Positions 15,704 to 25,150 of a stretch of 64,000 nt of DNA are shown here, piece by piece. Made by a program: the position numbers and the translations under genes. Positions within the stretch are counted from its first letter, which is position 1. Each line of letters opens with the position of its first letter. Origin of the DNA: Blastomonas sp. AAP53 (GTDB lineage: Bacteria; Pseudomonadota; Alphaproteobacteria; Sphingomonadales; Sphingomonadaceae); the NCBI RefSeq assembly GCF_000331245.1, contig NZ_ANFZ01000009.1:124001-188000 (forward strand), written 5' to 3'. The notes beneath the pieces are model-generated. The model did no database searches. It had not been told where the DNA came from and was given only the letters and a program-made list of their open reading frames with translations.

Positions 15704-16756
15704 ATGCAGAGGGCCAGTCAGTTCATCGGGGAGTCAGGGGCGTTTCTGGATGCGGTCGAACGCGCCAGCCGTGCTGCCATGCTCAACCGACCGGTGCTGG
15801 TGATCGGCGAGCGCGGCACGGGCAAGGAACTGATCGCCGAGCGGCTCCATCGCCTGTCCTCGCGCTGGGATGGTCCGCTGATCACATTGAACTGCGCCGC
15901 GCTCCCCGAAACGCTGATCGAAGCCGAGCTGTTCGGCCACGAGGCAGGCGCCTTCACCGGCGCAACCCGCGCGCGCCAGGGCCGGTTCGAGGAGGCCGAT
16001 GGCGGCACGTTGTTCCTCGACGAACTCGCAACCTTGAGCTCCGCTGCGCAGGAACGGCTGCTGCGCGCGGTCGAATATGGCGAGATCACCCGCATCGGCT
16101 CTTCGCGCGCGATCAAGGTCGATGTGCGGATCGTCGCTGCCACCAACGAACATCTGCCCGAACTGGTCGAGCAGGGCCGCTTCCGCGCCGACTTGCTCGA
16201 TCGCCTGTCGTTCGAGGTGGTCACCCTGCCGCCGCTGCGCGTGCGCGAGGGCGACGTGATGGTGCTCGCCGATTTCTTCGGGCGGCGCATGGCGGCGGAG
16301 CTCGACTGGCCCGATTGGCCGGGCTTCGGCGCGATGGCGACCGAGGCGATGAAGCGCCACAGCTGGCCGGGCAATGTCCGCGAACTGCGCAACGTCGTTG
16401 AACGCGCGGTCTATCGCTGGGACGATCCCGATCGTGCGGTGGACCATATCGTGTTCGATCCGTTCGAATCGCCCTGGAAGCCGCAGCCTTCCAAGCGCCC
16501 TGCTTCTGCGCAATCGCCCTGCGATGACGTGATCGATGCGGCGCTGGCGGACTCCGGGGTGCGCGCGACGCTCGACCAGACGATGAACTTCGATAACGTC
16601 GATGATCTGCGCGGCGCGGTCGACGCACACGAAAAGCGCATCCTGCAGGCAGCATTGGCACGTCACCGCTACAACCAGCGCCAGACCGCCAAGGCGCTAG
16701 GCCTGAGCTATGACCAATTGCGGCACTGTTTGAAGAAGCACGATTTGTTGAACTAG
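15704..16756 (+). CDS. pspF: PspF, sigma-54 enhancer-binding activator of the psp operon
   Basis: A 350-residue AAA+ activator of RpoN-polymerase. The Walker A GERGTGKE is at 35-42, the sigma-54-contacting GAFTGA loop at 82-87, and the typical GGTLFLDEL and WPGNVRELRNVVERA follow. The C-terminal Fis-type helix-turn-helix is YNQRQTAKALGLSYDQLRHCLKK. As in PspF there is no N-terminal sensory domain, consistent with control by PspA binding. The ATG at 15704 is chosen. It is transcribed divergently from the psp operon. Confidence 0.94.
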   Translation: MQRASQFIGESGAFLDAVERASRAAMLNRPVLVIGERGTGKELIAERLHRLSSRWDGPLITLNCAALPETLIEAELFGHEAGAFTGATRARQGRFEEADGGTLFLDELATLSSAAQERLLRAVEYGEITRIGSSRAIKVDVRIVAATNEHLPELVEQGRFRADLLDRLSFEVVTLPPLRVREGDVMVLADFFGRRMAAELDWPDWPGFGAMATEAMKRHSWPGNVRELRNVVERAVYRWDDPDRAVDHIVFDPFESPWKPQPSKRPASAQSPCDDVIDAALADSGVRATLDQTMNFDNVDDLRGAVDAHEKRILQAALARHRYNQRQTAKALGLSYDQLRHCLKKHDLLN

Positions 16757-16767
16757 GAGGCCCTGGA

Positions 16768-17577
16768 ATGCCACGTGTTTTGTTGCATATGGTGCTTATG
16801 GTCGCCCTCGCTATGGTCTTGAGCGGAACAGCAAGCGCAAAGCCCGATAAACAAGAAGAAGTTGCAACACGCGAGGCTGAGAAAACAGGCGCACTGATCT
16901 ATGCTTATGATCAGGCTGCATGGCGCAGCACCGACATGTTCATGGCTGAGATGCAGTCAAAAATGCCGCCGAACATGCGTGGCTATATCGTTGTTCCAGA
17001 GCAGGGCGGTAGGCTGCGCGCGATCTATTATGCCGAGGATGGCGGCAAGATGGTCGCGATCCGATCCTACAGCGTTGCAGGCAAACGATCCATCCGGCCC
17101 TTGAATTCCGAAGCCGGATCACCGTTATCCGCGCTGACGTTGCGAATGATCGCCGCGCGAGATGCAGCCTTGAGGTATGCTAGCGACAATATGCTTCCCA
17201 TTTGTGCCAAAGCTTCACCTAATACAGTGGTGCTTCCGCCAGATGAAAATGACCGTATCGTTGTGTATATTCTGACTCCCCAGGAACAAAATGTGCAGTT
17301 TCCAGCGGGAGGGCATTATCGGTGGGTATTCGACAATCAGAACCAACTGATCTCGCATCGAAAATTGTCTGAAGGTTGTGGGCTTATCAAGGTCCAACAG
17401 CAGGGGTTTGGCATCATCATCATCGAACATAAAATGGATGAACACCCCACCGAGATACACGCGTTTCTGAGCCGGTTGATCCCCTTTCCTCTGACGATCG
17501 TCACGCCCAAGAGAGATGTCTGGTTCGCCACCAACGGCAAACTTGAATATACCTCCCGGCTCAAACCGGAGGAGTAA
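16768..17577 (+). CDS. Exported hypothetical protein
   Basis: A 269-residue protein with a clear Sec signal peptide (VLLHMVLMVALAMVLSGTASA, cleavage near residue 24). The mature part is mixed alpha/beta with two cysteines (LPICAK and SEGCGLI). It has no motif I recognise and no membrane segment, so it is probably periplasmic. It starts 11 bases after pspF, preceded by AGGAGG, so it may be co-transcribed with pspF. Its GC content is lower than its neighbours'. Function unknown. Confidence 0.75.
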   Translation: MPRVLLHMVLMVALAMVLSGTASAKPDKQEEVATREAEKTGALIYAYDQAAWRSTDMFMAEMQSKMPPNMRGYIVVPEQGGRLRAIYYAEDGGKMVAIRSYSVAGKRSIRPLNSEAGSPLSALTLRMIAARDAALRYASDNMLPICAKASPNTVVLPPDENDRIVVYILTPQEQNVQFPAGGHYRWVFDNQNQLISHRKLSEGCGLIKVQQQGFGIIIIEHKMDEHPTEIHAFLSRLIPFPLTIVTPKRDVWFATNGKLEYTSRLKPEE

Positions 17578-17625
17578 CGCGCAAAATGCTGGACGCGGCG
17601 GCGCTCCGCTGAAATGGGGGGGGGC

Positions 17626-18789
17626 ATGAAACTCACCCATTTCGACCCCGCCGCATTCCTTGCCCAACATTGGCAGCAAACGCCTTTGCAAATTCGCAAT
17701 CCGTGGGATGACTGGCAGTGCCCGGTCGAGCCTGACGAGCTGGCGGGGCTTGCCTGCGAGCCCGAGGTGGAATCGCGGTTGGTGGTGCAGACGGGCCCGG
17801 AAATCTGGGCGCTCAAACAGGGGCCGTTCGATGCCGAGCGGTTTGCGGTGCTGGAGGGCAGCCCATGGACGCTGCTCGTGCAGGCGGTCGATCATCATGT
17901 GCCCGAGGTTGCCGCGCTGCTTTCGCAATTTCGCTTCGTGCCCAATTGGCGGATCGATGATGTGATGGTCAGCTTTGCCAGCACCGGGGGCGGGGTGGGG
18001 CCGCATTTCGACCAGTATGACGTGTTCCTGATCCAGGGACGCGGGCGGCGGCGCTGGCGGGTGGGGCAGATTTGCGACGAGGCGACCCCGCTGCGGCCGC
18101 ACCAGGAGCTGAAGCTGCTCGCCGATTTCGAGGAAAAGGCGGTGTACGACCTGGGACCGGGCGATATCCTGTACGTTCCGCCCGGCGTTGCGCATGATGG
18201 CATGGCGCTCGACGATGATTGCATGACGCTTTCGATCGGCTTTCGTGCGCCGTCGCGCGCCGAACTGGTCACCGGCTGGAGTGATCATGTCCTCGATCAG
18301 TTGACCGACGATGATCGCTATGCCGACCCGGGCCTTGCCGCTCAGGACAATCCCGGAGAAATCACGGCGGAGGCGCTGGACCGGTTACAGGCAATGGTTC
18401 TCGAAGCTCTGGGTGACCGCGAACAGTTTGCCCGCTGGTTCGGTGCCTCAAACAGTACGCCGAAATATCCCGATATCGACTGGAAGCCCGAAGAGCCTCT
18501 GGCGCTGGGCGATGTTCGCGGTGCACTGGACGAAGGCGTGCCGGTGCTCCGCAACCCTGCCAGCCGCTTTTCCTTTGTGCGGGAGGGAGAGGGCGTTGTG
18601 CTGTTCGTCGATGGCGAGACGTTTGAGTGTCTTGCAGAGGTCGCAGATCTGGCTGCAGACATTTGTGGTGCTGACGAGATGACAGTCGAAGGCGCGACGC
18701 CTGCCATGGTCGACCTGCTGCTCGCGTTGGCGAACATGGGCAGCATTGCCTTTGCCGGTGACGAGGACGACTGCGATGACGAGGGCTGA
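17626..18789 (+). CDS. JmjC/cupin-type ribosomal protein oxygenase (RoxA/YcfD-like)
   Basis: A 387-residue 2-oxoglutarate/Fe(II) oxygenase. Iron ligands are supplied by HFD in GGGVGPHFDQYDVF and a distal His in VPPGVAHDGMA, the usual HxD...H facial triad. RGRRRWRVG and PGDILYVPPG are typical of the YcfD group, which hydroxylates an arginine of ribosomal protein L16. The C-terminal about 130 residues form a winged-helix-type dimer region as in that group. The ATG at 17626 follows a run of G residues; an ATG at 17614 lies before that run. Confidence 0.88.
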   Translation: MKLTHFDPAAFLAQHWQQTPLQIRNPWDDWQCPVEPDELAGLACEPEVESRLVVQTGPEIWALKQGPFDAERFAVLEGSPWTLLVQAVDHHVPEVAALLSQFRFVPNWRIDDVMVSFASTGGGVGPHFDQYDVFLIQGRGRRRWRVGQICDEATPLRPHQELKLLADFEEKAVYDLGPGDILYVPPGVAHDGMALDDDCMTLSIGFRAPSRAELVTGWSDHVLDQLTDDDRYADPGLAAQDNPGEITAEALDRLQAMVLEALGDREQFARWFGASNSTPKYPDIDWKPEEPLALGDVRGALDEGVPVLRNPASRFSFVREGEGVVLFVDGETFECLAEVADLAADICGADEMTVEGATPAMVDLLLALANMGSIAFAGDEDDCDDEG

Positions 18790-18796
18790 TTGGGGT

Positions 18797-19339
18797 TCAG
18801 TCCACGTCGAGCGCGCGCCATTGGCCCAGTGAAAGCCCGTCGAGCGACCATGGCCCCACCTGCCAGCGCACCAAGCGCAGCGTCGGCAGGCCCACCGCCG
18901 CCGTCATCCGCCGGACCTGCCGGTTGCGGCCTTCGCGCAAGGTCAGGCTGATCCAGGCATCGGGCACCGTTTTGCGAAACCGCACCGGGGGGTCGCGCTG
19001 CCACAGTTCGGGAGGCTCGATTTTCCGTGCGTCTGCCGGCCTAGTAATGCCGTCCTTCAGCAAAACGCCACTTCGCAACTTTGCAAGAGCATCCTCAGAA
19101 GGCTCGCCTTCCACCTGGACGAGATAGGTCTTGGGCAGCTTGAACTTCGGGTCGGCGATGCGCGCCTGAAGCCTGCCATCGTCGGTCAGCAGCACCAGCC
19201 CCTCGCTGTCAGAATCGAGCCGCCCGGCGGGATAGACGCCGCGCACATCGACGAAATCCGCCAGTGTCGGCCGCGCGCCATCGCCGCTGAACTGGCAGAT
19301 GACGCCATAAGGTTTGTTGAACAGGATCAGCCGGGGCAC
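18797..19339 (-). CDS. RsuA/RluE-type RNA pseudouridine synthase
   Basis: A 180-residue pseudouridine synthase lacking an S4 domain, closest in length and sequence to RluE (23S rRNA). The catalytic Asp is in GRLDSDSEGLVLLT. LILFNKPYGVICQFS opens the fold, and LREGRNRQVRRMTAAVGLPTLRLVR is the C-terminal signature. The start is uncertain: a GTG at 19339 begins right at the conserved N-terminus, while an ATG at 19408 would add 23 residues with no family support. It converges on the oxygenase gene seven bases away, so both may modify the ribosome. Confidence 0.88.
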   Translation of the reverse strand: MPRLILFNKPYGVICQFSGDGARPTLADFVDVRGVYPAGRLDSDSEGLVLLTDDGRLQARIADPKFKLPKTYLVQVEGEPSEDALAKLRSGVLLKDGITRPADARKIEPPELWQRDPPVRFRKTVPDAWISLTLREGRNRQVRRMTAAVGLPTLRLVRWQVGPWSLDGLSLGQWRALDVD

Positions 19340-19436
19340 GTTTGGGGCACTTTCTGCGGGCCATGGGTGGCAATGTCGTGCAAGGCTTGGCACAGGGGTG
19401 CATTGCATAACAACCCCAATAGAGAGAGGTCCCACT

Positions 19437-20570
19437 ATGACGCTTCCGTCAACCTATCTGCAGATGATCTCCACCGTCAGCGCCGAGGGCGAACTGACGA
19501 TGGAGCTGGCTGAAAAACCCATGCCCGAGTTGGGCGACGATGATGTCCTGATTCGCGTCGAGGCAACGCCGATCAACCCGTCCGACCAGGGCGTGATGTT
19601 CGGCTGGGCCAGCATGGCCAAGGCGGCATCGTCAGGCAGCGGCACCGCCACCAAGCTCACCGCGCCGGTCTCGCCGCAGGGCATGGCCGTGATGAAGGCG
19701 CGTGTCGGCCAGGAACTCACCGTCGGCAACGAGGGCGCAGGTACGGTCGTGGCGGCCGGATCGGGTGAATATGCGCAGAGCCTGATGGGCAAGGTCGTCG
19801 CGGTGATGGGCGGCGGCATGTACGCGCATTACCGCAAGGCGCCTGCGATGATGTGCCTGGTGCTGAAGGATGGCCATACGGCCCGCGAAGGCGCTTCGTG
19901 CTTCGTTAACCCGCTGACCGCGCTGTCGATGGTTGAAACCATGCGCATGGAAGGGCACACTGCGCTGGTCCACACCGCGGCTGCCTCGAACCTGGGCCAG
20001 ATGCTCAACCGCATCTGCGCCGCCGATGGCGTCGAACTGGTCAACGTCGTGCGCAAGCCTGAACAGGCGCAGCTGCTGCGGGACATGGGCGCCAAATATG
20101 TCGTCGATTCGAGCAGCGAGAGCTTCAAGGCCGATCTGATCGACGCGATTCACGCAACCGGCGCAACGCTGGCGTTCGATGCCACGGGCGGCGGCGAGCT
20201 GGCGTCGAACATCCTGGCAGCCATGGAAGCTGCCGCTGCCAGGACTCCCGGCGCCTACAGCATCTATGGTTCGGTCAAGCACAAGCAGGTGTACCTGTAT
20301 GGCGGGCTTGATACCTCGCCCACCGTGCTCAACCGCGCCTATGGCATGGCCTGGGGCGTTGGCGGCTGGCTGCTGCCCAACTTCCTCGCCAAGGCGGGCG
20401 GCGATGTCGCGATGCGGCTGCGCGCGCGGGTGGCTGATGAGCTGACCACGACCTTTGCCAGCCATTATACCGATGAACTGTCGCTGGAGCAGGCGCTGCA
20501 GGCGGATGTCGTGGCGCGCTATTATGCCAAGACCACGGGCGAAAAGTTCCTGATCTGCCCGCAGGCATAA
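19437..20570 (+). CDS. Zinc-type alcohol dehydrogenase-like / quinone oxidoreductase
   Basis: A 377-residue medium-chain dehydrogenase/reductase. The GroES-like N-terminus has DDDVLIRVEATPINPSDQG, and a Rossmann segment covers ALVHTAAASNLGQMLNRIC and VDSSSESFKADL. The structural four-cysteine zinc site is absent, so it is more like an NADPH:quinone reductase or enoyl reductase than a zinc alcohol dehydrogenase. GAGAGAGG precedes the ATG. The substrate is not deducible. Confidence 0.85.
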   Translation: MTLPSTYLQMISTVSAEGELTMELAEKPMPELGDDDVLIRVEATPINPSDQGVMFGWASMAKAASSGSGTATKLTAPVSPQGMAVMKARVGQELTVGNEGAGTVVAAGSGEYAQSLMGKVVAVMGGGMYAHYRKAPAMMCLVLKDGHTAREGASCFVNPLTALSMVETMRMEGHTALVHTAAASNLGQMLNRICAADGVELVNVVRKPEQAQLLRDMGAKYVVDSSSESFKADLIDAIHATGATLAFDATGGGELASNILAAMEAAAARTPGAYSIYGSVKHKQVYLYGGLDTSPTVLNRAYGMAWGVGGWLLPNFLAKAGGDVAMRLRARVADELTTTFASHYTDELSLEQALQADVVARYYAKTTGEKFLICPQA

Positions 20571-20767
20571 GCGGTTCCGGCGGGGGCGGGCGGGCACTTC
20601 GGTCTTGCCCGCCTCCGCTACATGCCCATATTGGTCGCGTAGCGGTTGTTCAACAAACCCTGCTGCAGGATGAACGACCACTCCACAATCCGTTCAGTTT
20701 CGCTCCCTTATACATGAACACAACAGATGGCGAATCGGCGCTGTCTCGGTCTCAAGGGAGACAGATT
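20571..20767. other. Intergenic region with a hairpin and likely promoter
   Basis: The 197 bases after the dehydrogenase hold a GGGCGGGCA/TGCCCGCC hairpin at about 20588-20616 without a T run, possibly a factor-dependent end. The rest is an AT-richer stretch ending in the AAGGGAG ribosome site of the next gene. No small gene is seen. Confidence 0.4.
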
Positions 20768-21268
20768 ATGAAGAAGTTCCTTCTTGCTGCTGCCGCCGCC
20801 GGTGCAGCCACCCTTTCAGCTGCGCCTGCCATGGCAGCCCCGCTGACGCATTCCGCCCCCAGCGCCGCCGCTGCCTATGGCATGACCCATGAGGCGCCCA
20901 TCGCTCACCAGTACAGGGGTCGCTACGACAACGACTGGCAGCGCCGCGGCTATGGCAACGATCGCGGATATGACCGCGCATATGATCGCGGCGGCCGCTA
21001 CAATGATCGCTATGACGACCGCTATGATCGTCGCGCCGTGCGCGGCTGGAACGGCCAGTCCTGGCGCGGCAATGACGGCCGCACCTATTGCCGTCGCGAC
21101 AATGGTACCACCGGCCTGCTGATCGGCGGTGCCGCAGGTGCCCTGGCCGGCAGTGAAATCGCAGGACGCGGTGACCGCACCGTCGGCGCGATCATCGGCG
21201 GCATTGGCGGCGCGTTGCTGGGCCGGTCGATCGACCGCAGCGGCAACAACGGTTACAGCTGCCGCTAA
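20768..21268 (+). CDS. Exported glycine-zipper 2TM-type protein
   Basis: A 166-residue protein with a Sec signal peptide (KKFLLAAAAAGAATLSAAPAMAA). An Arg/Asp/Tyr-rich middle with repeated YDR units (about 60-95) follows. The C-terminal glycine zipper reads GLLIGGAAGALAGSEIAGRGDRTVGAIIGGIGGALLGRSID. Such proteins associate with the outer membrane. AAGGGAGA precedes the ATG at 20768. The zipper is the same type as the two in the gene at 48097. Confidence 0.8.
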   Translation: MKKFLLAAAAAGAATLSAAPAMAAPLTHSAPSAAAAYGMTHEAPIAHQYRGRYDNDWQRRGYGNDRGYDRAYDRGGRYNDRYDDRYDRRAVRGWNGQSWRGNDGRTYCRRDNGTTGLLIGGAAGALAGSEIAGRGDRTVGAIIGGIGGALLGRSIDRSGNNGYSCR

Positions 21269-21313
21269 CGAGCTTTCGCCCACGCCCTCTTGCAGGGCGA
21301 GGTGAACGGGGAG

Positions 21314-21352
21314 ACCCCTCTCCGCCGACGGGCGGGGAGGGGTTTCGCTTTG
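21314..21352 (+). terminator. Intrinsic terminator
   Basis: A 13-bp stem (ACCCCTCTCCGCC against GGCGGGGAGGGGT, one G-T pair) with a four-base loop is followed by TTTCGCTTT. It lies after the glycine-zipper gene on its coding strand. Confidence 0.7.
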
Positions 21353-21428
21353 GGGGCGTAGCCTTGCCAAGTGTCGGCCCTGTGCTATCCCCTGAGGCCA
21401 GAACGGCCACAGGCGAGGGAGCGGCGCG

Positions 21429-21983
21429 ATGATCAATGGACCCATATTGGTAACCCAACGCCTGATCCTGCGCCCGCCTGGCCCCGAGGATTTCGAAGCC
21501 TGGGCCGAATTTTCCGCAGATGAAGAGACGATGCGCTATCTGGGCGGGGTGCAGCCGCGCGCGGTAGCCTGGCGCGGCCTATGCGCGATGGCAGGAGCCT
21601 GGCACGTTCGCGGTTTCGCCATGTTCTCGCTCGTCACGCGCGACACTGGCGAATGGATCGGACGGATCGGCCCGTGGCAGCCCGATGGGTGGCCGGGTAC
21701 CGAGGTCGGCTGGGGTGTGATGCGCAGCCATGCCGGCAAGGGCTATGCGCTCGAGGCAGCGGTGGCCACGATCGATTATGCGTTCGATCTGCTGGGCTGG
21801 GACAATGTGATCCACACGATCGACCCGGAAAATGCCGCGTCGATTGCGCTTGCCGAACGGCTGGGATCGCGCAACCAGGGGCCAACCCGGCTGCCCGAGC
21901 CGTATCAGGATTTTCCGGTCGATTGCTATGGCCAGAGCAAGGCCGAGTGGCAGGAAAACCGGCGCAAATTTGTCCGGTTCTGA
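21429..21983 (+). CDS. GNAT-family N-acetyltransferase (RimJ/RimL type)
   Basis: A 184-residue acetyltransferase. It opens with TQRLILRPPGPEDFEAWAEF, typical of RimJ/RimL-like enzymes. The acetyl-CoA-binding region is EVGWGVMRSHAGKGYALEAAVATIDYAFD, and NAASIALAERLGSR is the usual C-terminal signature. The substrate amine (ribosomal protein or small molecule) is unknown. It stands alone after a terminator. Confidence 0.88.
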   Translation: MINGPILVTQRLILRPPGPEDFEAWAEFSADEETMRYLGGVQPRAVAWRGLCAMAGAWHVRGFAMFSLVTRDTGEWIGRIGPWQPDGWPGTEVGWGVMRSHAGKGYALEAAVATIDYAFDLLGWDNVIHTIDPENAASIALAERLGSRNQGPTRLPEPYQDFPVDCYGQSKAEWQENRRKFVRF

Positions 21984-22151
21984 AACGGTTAGCCTGAAAA
22001 TCCCGTTTTGGGACACAGTTGATCGCGATTAGCCTGCGGTTAACCCTCTTTTGGCAGGACAGTGTCGTGCCGACACAGGCATGGCTAACGTAACGCTAAC
22101 AGCTTCTCTGCCAATGAGGGGCAGACTGCCGACCAATTGAGGATATGAGCC

Positions 22152-22907
22152 ATGGCTAGACCTTCGTTCGCGATCACGCGCAATCTGCTGGTTCTGGGCG
22201 GAGCCGCGCTGGCGCTGGCAGCCTGTCAGGACGCAAACGACAAGGCGGCTCAAAGCGAAGACGCAGCCCTGCTCGCCGATGCTGCTGACCCCGCGATGAA
22301 GGGTGCGCTGGAAGACCAGATCCTGGTCGATCCTGATCTTGTGGACAAATCGAACCGCAATGCGGTTCTGGCCGAGGGCAGCGATGGCTCGGTCCCGTCT
22401 GCAGGCGCGCCCAAGGGGCAGCTCGCAGCGACGGAAAAGGCCGCTGCAGCGGCCATCGGACCGCGCGGGCTGATGAAGGCGCCCGAGCCGACCAAGGTGT
22501 CGGCAGAAGAGTGCAAGGATTGCAATCAGGGCAGCACATTGGGGGCCAAGGCTGCGCAGCAGACGGGCGTTTGCCAGGGCAAGCTGGACTATGCGATGGG
22601 CTGGGCGAGCCGGATGCCCGCCGATTTCGCGGTCTACCCGCGTGCCAATGTCAAGGAAGCCGCTGGCGTCGACAAGGGCCAGTGCAACATCCGCGTGGTC
22701 AATTTCACCACGCCCGCCGCGCTGAAGAACGTTGTCGATTTCTATTACACCAAGGCCCGCCGGGGCGGCTATTCGGCAGAATATCAGCTGCGCGGTGCCG
22801 ACCATGTGCTCGGCGGCACCAAGGGCGATGCAGCCTATGTGCTGTTCCTCAAGCCGATGGCCAATGGCGGCACCGAAGTTGATATCGTCGCCAATGGCGG
22901 AGGCTGA
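22152..22907 (+). CDS. Predicted lipoprotein of unknown function
   Basis: A 251-residue lipoprotein. The N-terminal segment ends in the lipobox ALAAC with Cys25. The next about 80 residues are Ala/Asp-rich linker. The folded C-terminal part has CKDC, CQGK and QCNI cysteines, which could form disulfides, and MGWASRMPADFAVYPRANVKEAAG. The domain appears in sphingomonads as hypothetical; I cannot assign a function. It ends seven bases from the convergent DUF481 gene. Confidence 0.75.
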   Translation: MARPSFAITRNLLVLGGAALALAACQDANDKAAQSEDAALLADAADPAMKGALEDQILVDPDLVDKSNRNAVLAEGSDGSVPSAGAPKGQLAATEKAAAAAIGPRGLMKAPEPTKVSAEECKDCNQGSTLGAKAAQQTGVCQGKLDYAMGWASRMPADFAVYPRANVKEAAGVDKGQCNIRVVNFTTPAALKNVVDFYYTKARRGGYSAEYQLRGADHVLGGTKGDAAYVLFLKPMANGGTEVDIVANGGG

Positions 22908-22913
22908 GCGGCG

Positions 22914-23885
22914 CTAGAAGCCGTAGACCAGCGTCAGCCGGCTCGTCGTATCGGTCGGAGCACGGCCCAGCGCCGGACTGGATTCATACTGGACCGTGTA
23001 CGACAGGCGCGCCTTGAGCTTGCCGATCAGTTGTGAATCGAGCGCGGCGACCGAAAACAGCGTGCTGCGCTCTTCATCGACATAGGCGCTTGCCGCCTCG
23101 GTGAGCTGAATGGTCGGCGTGAGCTTCAGCTTGATATCGACCGATGCCAGCCCCGCGACCACGGATTCGTTCATGCCCGTGACCAACCGCGTATGCCGCA
23201 CCGCCGGGCCGGCCTTGACGTTGAGCTTGGCATTCTCTCCGGTCAGAACACTGTAGCCGACGCCACCGGACACGCTGTAACGGGCGTGAAATCCTTGAAA
23301 ACGGTCCTGTTCGAACTGGCCCAGGCCATAGACATAGCCGCGCTCGTTGAACTTGTAGTTCGGTTCGGCGCTGAAACGGTATTGTTCGCGCACCACGATG
23401 TTGCTGGTTTCCTGATAGTCTGCCCGGCCAAGGAGCCCCAGTCGCCAGTCCTCGCCCTCGACGGTCAACTTCAGCCCGGCGGCCAGACCGATCCCGGGGG
23501 CGTTGCCGGTGGTGGTGAAGGCGCCCAGTTCACCTTCGCCGGTATATTTGGCCGCCGATGCGCTCTTGGCCTCCTCAGCAGCGATTGCGGGCTTCGCCTC
23601 GGCGGTGACAACCGGGGACTCGGTTTGGGCCTGTGCCTGCGCCTGCCGAGGTTGCGAGGACGCGTTGGTGTTGCGGAAAGCGGCGACTTGCGCATCGATC
23701 GCTTCTGCTGATTGCGGGTAGGCTTGCTTGGCAATGCGGACAACCGCCTCAAGCCCTGCCGCATCGCCCGCACGCAGCGCGGTATCGACCAGTTCGCTTA
23801 CCCCGGCAGGGGTTTGCGCCGCCAAAGACGGTACGCCAACGCTCGACAGGGCAGTCGCGCCTAATACGGCACGGAAGAAGGTCAT
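22914..23885 (-). CDS. DUF481-family outer-membrane protein (YdiY-like)
   Basis: A 323-residue exported protein. Its signal peptide is FFRAVLGATALSSVGVPSLAAQ, and a helical Ala/Gln-rich linker runs to about residue 105. The C-terminal about 210 residues form alternating amphipathic strands ending in RLTLVYGF, a terminal aromatic typical of outer-membrane barrels. GEGELGAFTTTGN at the domain start and the strand pattern match DUF481 (salt-induced outer-membrane protein type). The ATG at 23885 is chosen ahead of the signal peptide. Function unknown. Confidence 0.8.
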   Translation of the reverse strand: MTFFRAVLGATALSSVGVPSLAAQTPAGVSELVDTALRAGDAAGLEAVVRIAKQAYPQSAEAIDAQVAAFRNTNASSQPRQAQAQAQTESPVVTAEAKPAIAAEEAKSASAAKYTGEGELGAFTTTGNAPGIGLAAGLKLTVEGEDWRLGLLGRADYQETSNIVVREQYRFSAEPNYKFNERGYVYGLGQFEQDRFQGFHARYSVSGGVGYSVLTGENAKLNVKAGPAVRHTRLVTGMNESVVAGLASVDIKLKLTPTIQLTEAASAYVDEERSTLFSVAALDSQLIGKLKARLSYTVQYESSPALGRAPTDTTSRLTLVYGF

Positions 23886-23921
23886 TTCGGGCGCGTCCAA
23901 TCGTATCAATGGGCGCAAAGC

Positions 23922-24398
23922 TTAGATCAGCGGGCGGAACTCTTCCACCACTGCACGATACAGTCGTCGCTTGAAAGGCACGATCAGTCCCTCGAGGCTG
24001 TCGGGATCGGCCCAGCGCCACGAACGAAACTCCTGATGGTCGGTTTCGATGTTGATGTCCTGGTCGGTTCCCATGAAGCGCATCAGGAACCACATCTGAC
24101 GCTGCCCGCGATATTTTCCGCCCCAGATCCGCCCCATCAGGTCTGATGGCAGATCGTACAGATGCTCCTGCTTGGAGCGGGCAATGACTTCGACCAGCGT
24201 GGCGGCAATGCCGGTTTCTTCGCCCAGTTCGCGATAGGCGGCCTGTTCCGGCTCTTCGCCCGGATCGATCCCGCCCTGCGGCATCTGCCATGCATCGGCG
24301 CTGCTATCCAGCCGCTGGCCGACAAACACCTTGCCGTCATTGTTGACCAGCATGATGCCCGCACACGGACGATAGGGAAGACTGTCAAATTCGTTCAT
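23922..24398 (-). CDS. rppH: RNA pyrophosphohydrolase RppH
   Basis: A 158-residue Nudix hydrolase that removes pyrophosphate from 5-prime triphosphorylated mRNA and so starts decay. The Nudix box GGIDPGEEPEQAAYRELGEETGI is complete. LPYRPCAGIMLVNNDGKVFVGQR at the N-terminus and KYRGQRQMWFLMRF are signatures of the RppH/ApaH-like subgroup. The ATG at 24398 is family-typical. It lies between the DUF481 gene and a secreted hypothetical on the same strand. Confidence 0.93.
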   Translation of the reverse strand: MNEFDSLPYRPCAGIMLVNNDGKVFVGQRLDSSADAWQMPQGGIDPGEEPEQAAYRELGEETGIAATLVEVIARSKQEHLYDLPSDLMGRIWGGKYRGQRQMWFLMRFMGTDQDINIETDHQEFRSWRWADPDSLEGLIVPFKRRLYRAVVEEFRPLI

Positions 24399-24415
24399 GC
24401 TGCACGCCTTAGCGG

Positions 24416-25150
24416 TCAGGGCGTGCCAAAGGCAATGGAGCAATCACCAGTTGCCGCCTTGTCGCGACAGAATGCGATCGAGCGAAAGCGGCTCATGATC
24501 GCAGGGACCATGTCATCGGTGATGGGTGGCCGGTCATGGGCAAAGCCTTCACCGCGCTCGGCATATTGTAATACAACGATATTCTGTTCGTCGCGCAGCA
24601 GCAAGGCAATGAACTGTTCGCCACGACCCGATTGCGCGCCGGGGTAGCCGCCTGCCGCCGTCGATCCGCAGCCGTTGCTGGACAGATTGTACTCCGTGCC
24701 ATCACCCAGCCTGCCGCTGGCAATGGTCCGAGAGAGGTTTGCAACTTCGCAACCCTTGCCGGTATTGAAGAACCGCTGCTGCATATCGGCGGTGGAGACC
24801 GGCGCGGCGCCTGCCCCCTTGAAGGCTGACAGGGTGATCATTCGCGACCAGTCTTCCACCGTTGCGCCCTGGGGAACGAACTCGAGGATCATCTGCCGGT
24901 CGTTTTGCGCCTCGTATACAGGTTCGAACGTATCGAACACGCGGAAGGACACGGTCTTGTCGAAGACAGGCGCGGAAAATGCGCAGCACCCGTCCGTGCC
25001 CTGCACGCGCTGCTTGCGATATTCCTTCACGACATCAGCGAAGTCGGGGGCGTTGCGGACCTTGGGGGTGCTCTGCGCCGCCAGCGGGGCGGCCAGCAGG
25101 CCGCCCAGCGTCAGGGCCCCGAGCGCCAGCAGGCCCGCAAGCCGCCTCAC
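24416..25150 (-). CDS. Exported hypothetical protein
   Basis: A 244-residue protein with a Sec signal peptide (RRLAGLLALGALTLGGLLAAPLAAQ). The mature part has several cysteines (GCCAF, GKGCEV, NGCGS, FCRDK, GDCSI), suggesting disulfides in the periplasm, and a mixed alpha/beta pattern (QMILEFVPQGATVEDWSRM). The GTG at 25150 overlaps the esterase stop (GTGA), so it is translationally coupled to the esterase. No domain is recognised. Confidence 0.72.
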   Translation of the reverse strand: MRRLAGLLALGALTLGGLLAAPLAAQSTPKVRNAPDFADVVKEYRKQRVQGTDGCCAFSAPVFDKTVSFRVFDTFEPVYEAQNDRQMILEFVPQGATVEDWSRMITLSAFKGAGAAPVSTADMQQRFFNTGKGCEVANLSRTIASGRLGDGTEYNLSSNGCGSTAAGGYPGAQSGRGEQFIALLLRDEQNIVVLQYAERGEGFAHDRPPITDDMVPAIMSRFRSIAFCRDKAATGDCSIAFGTP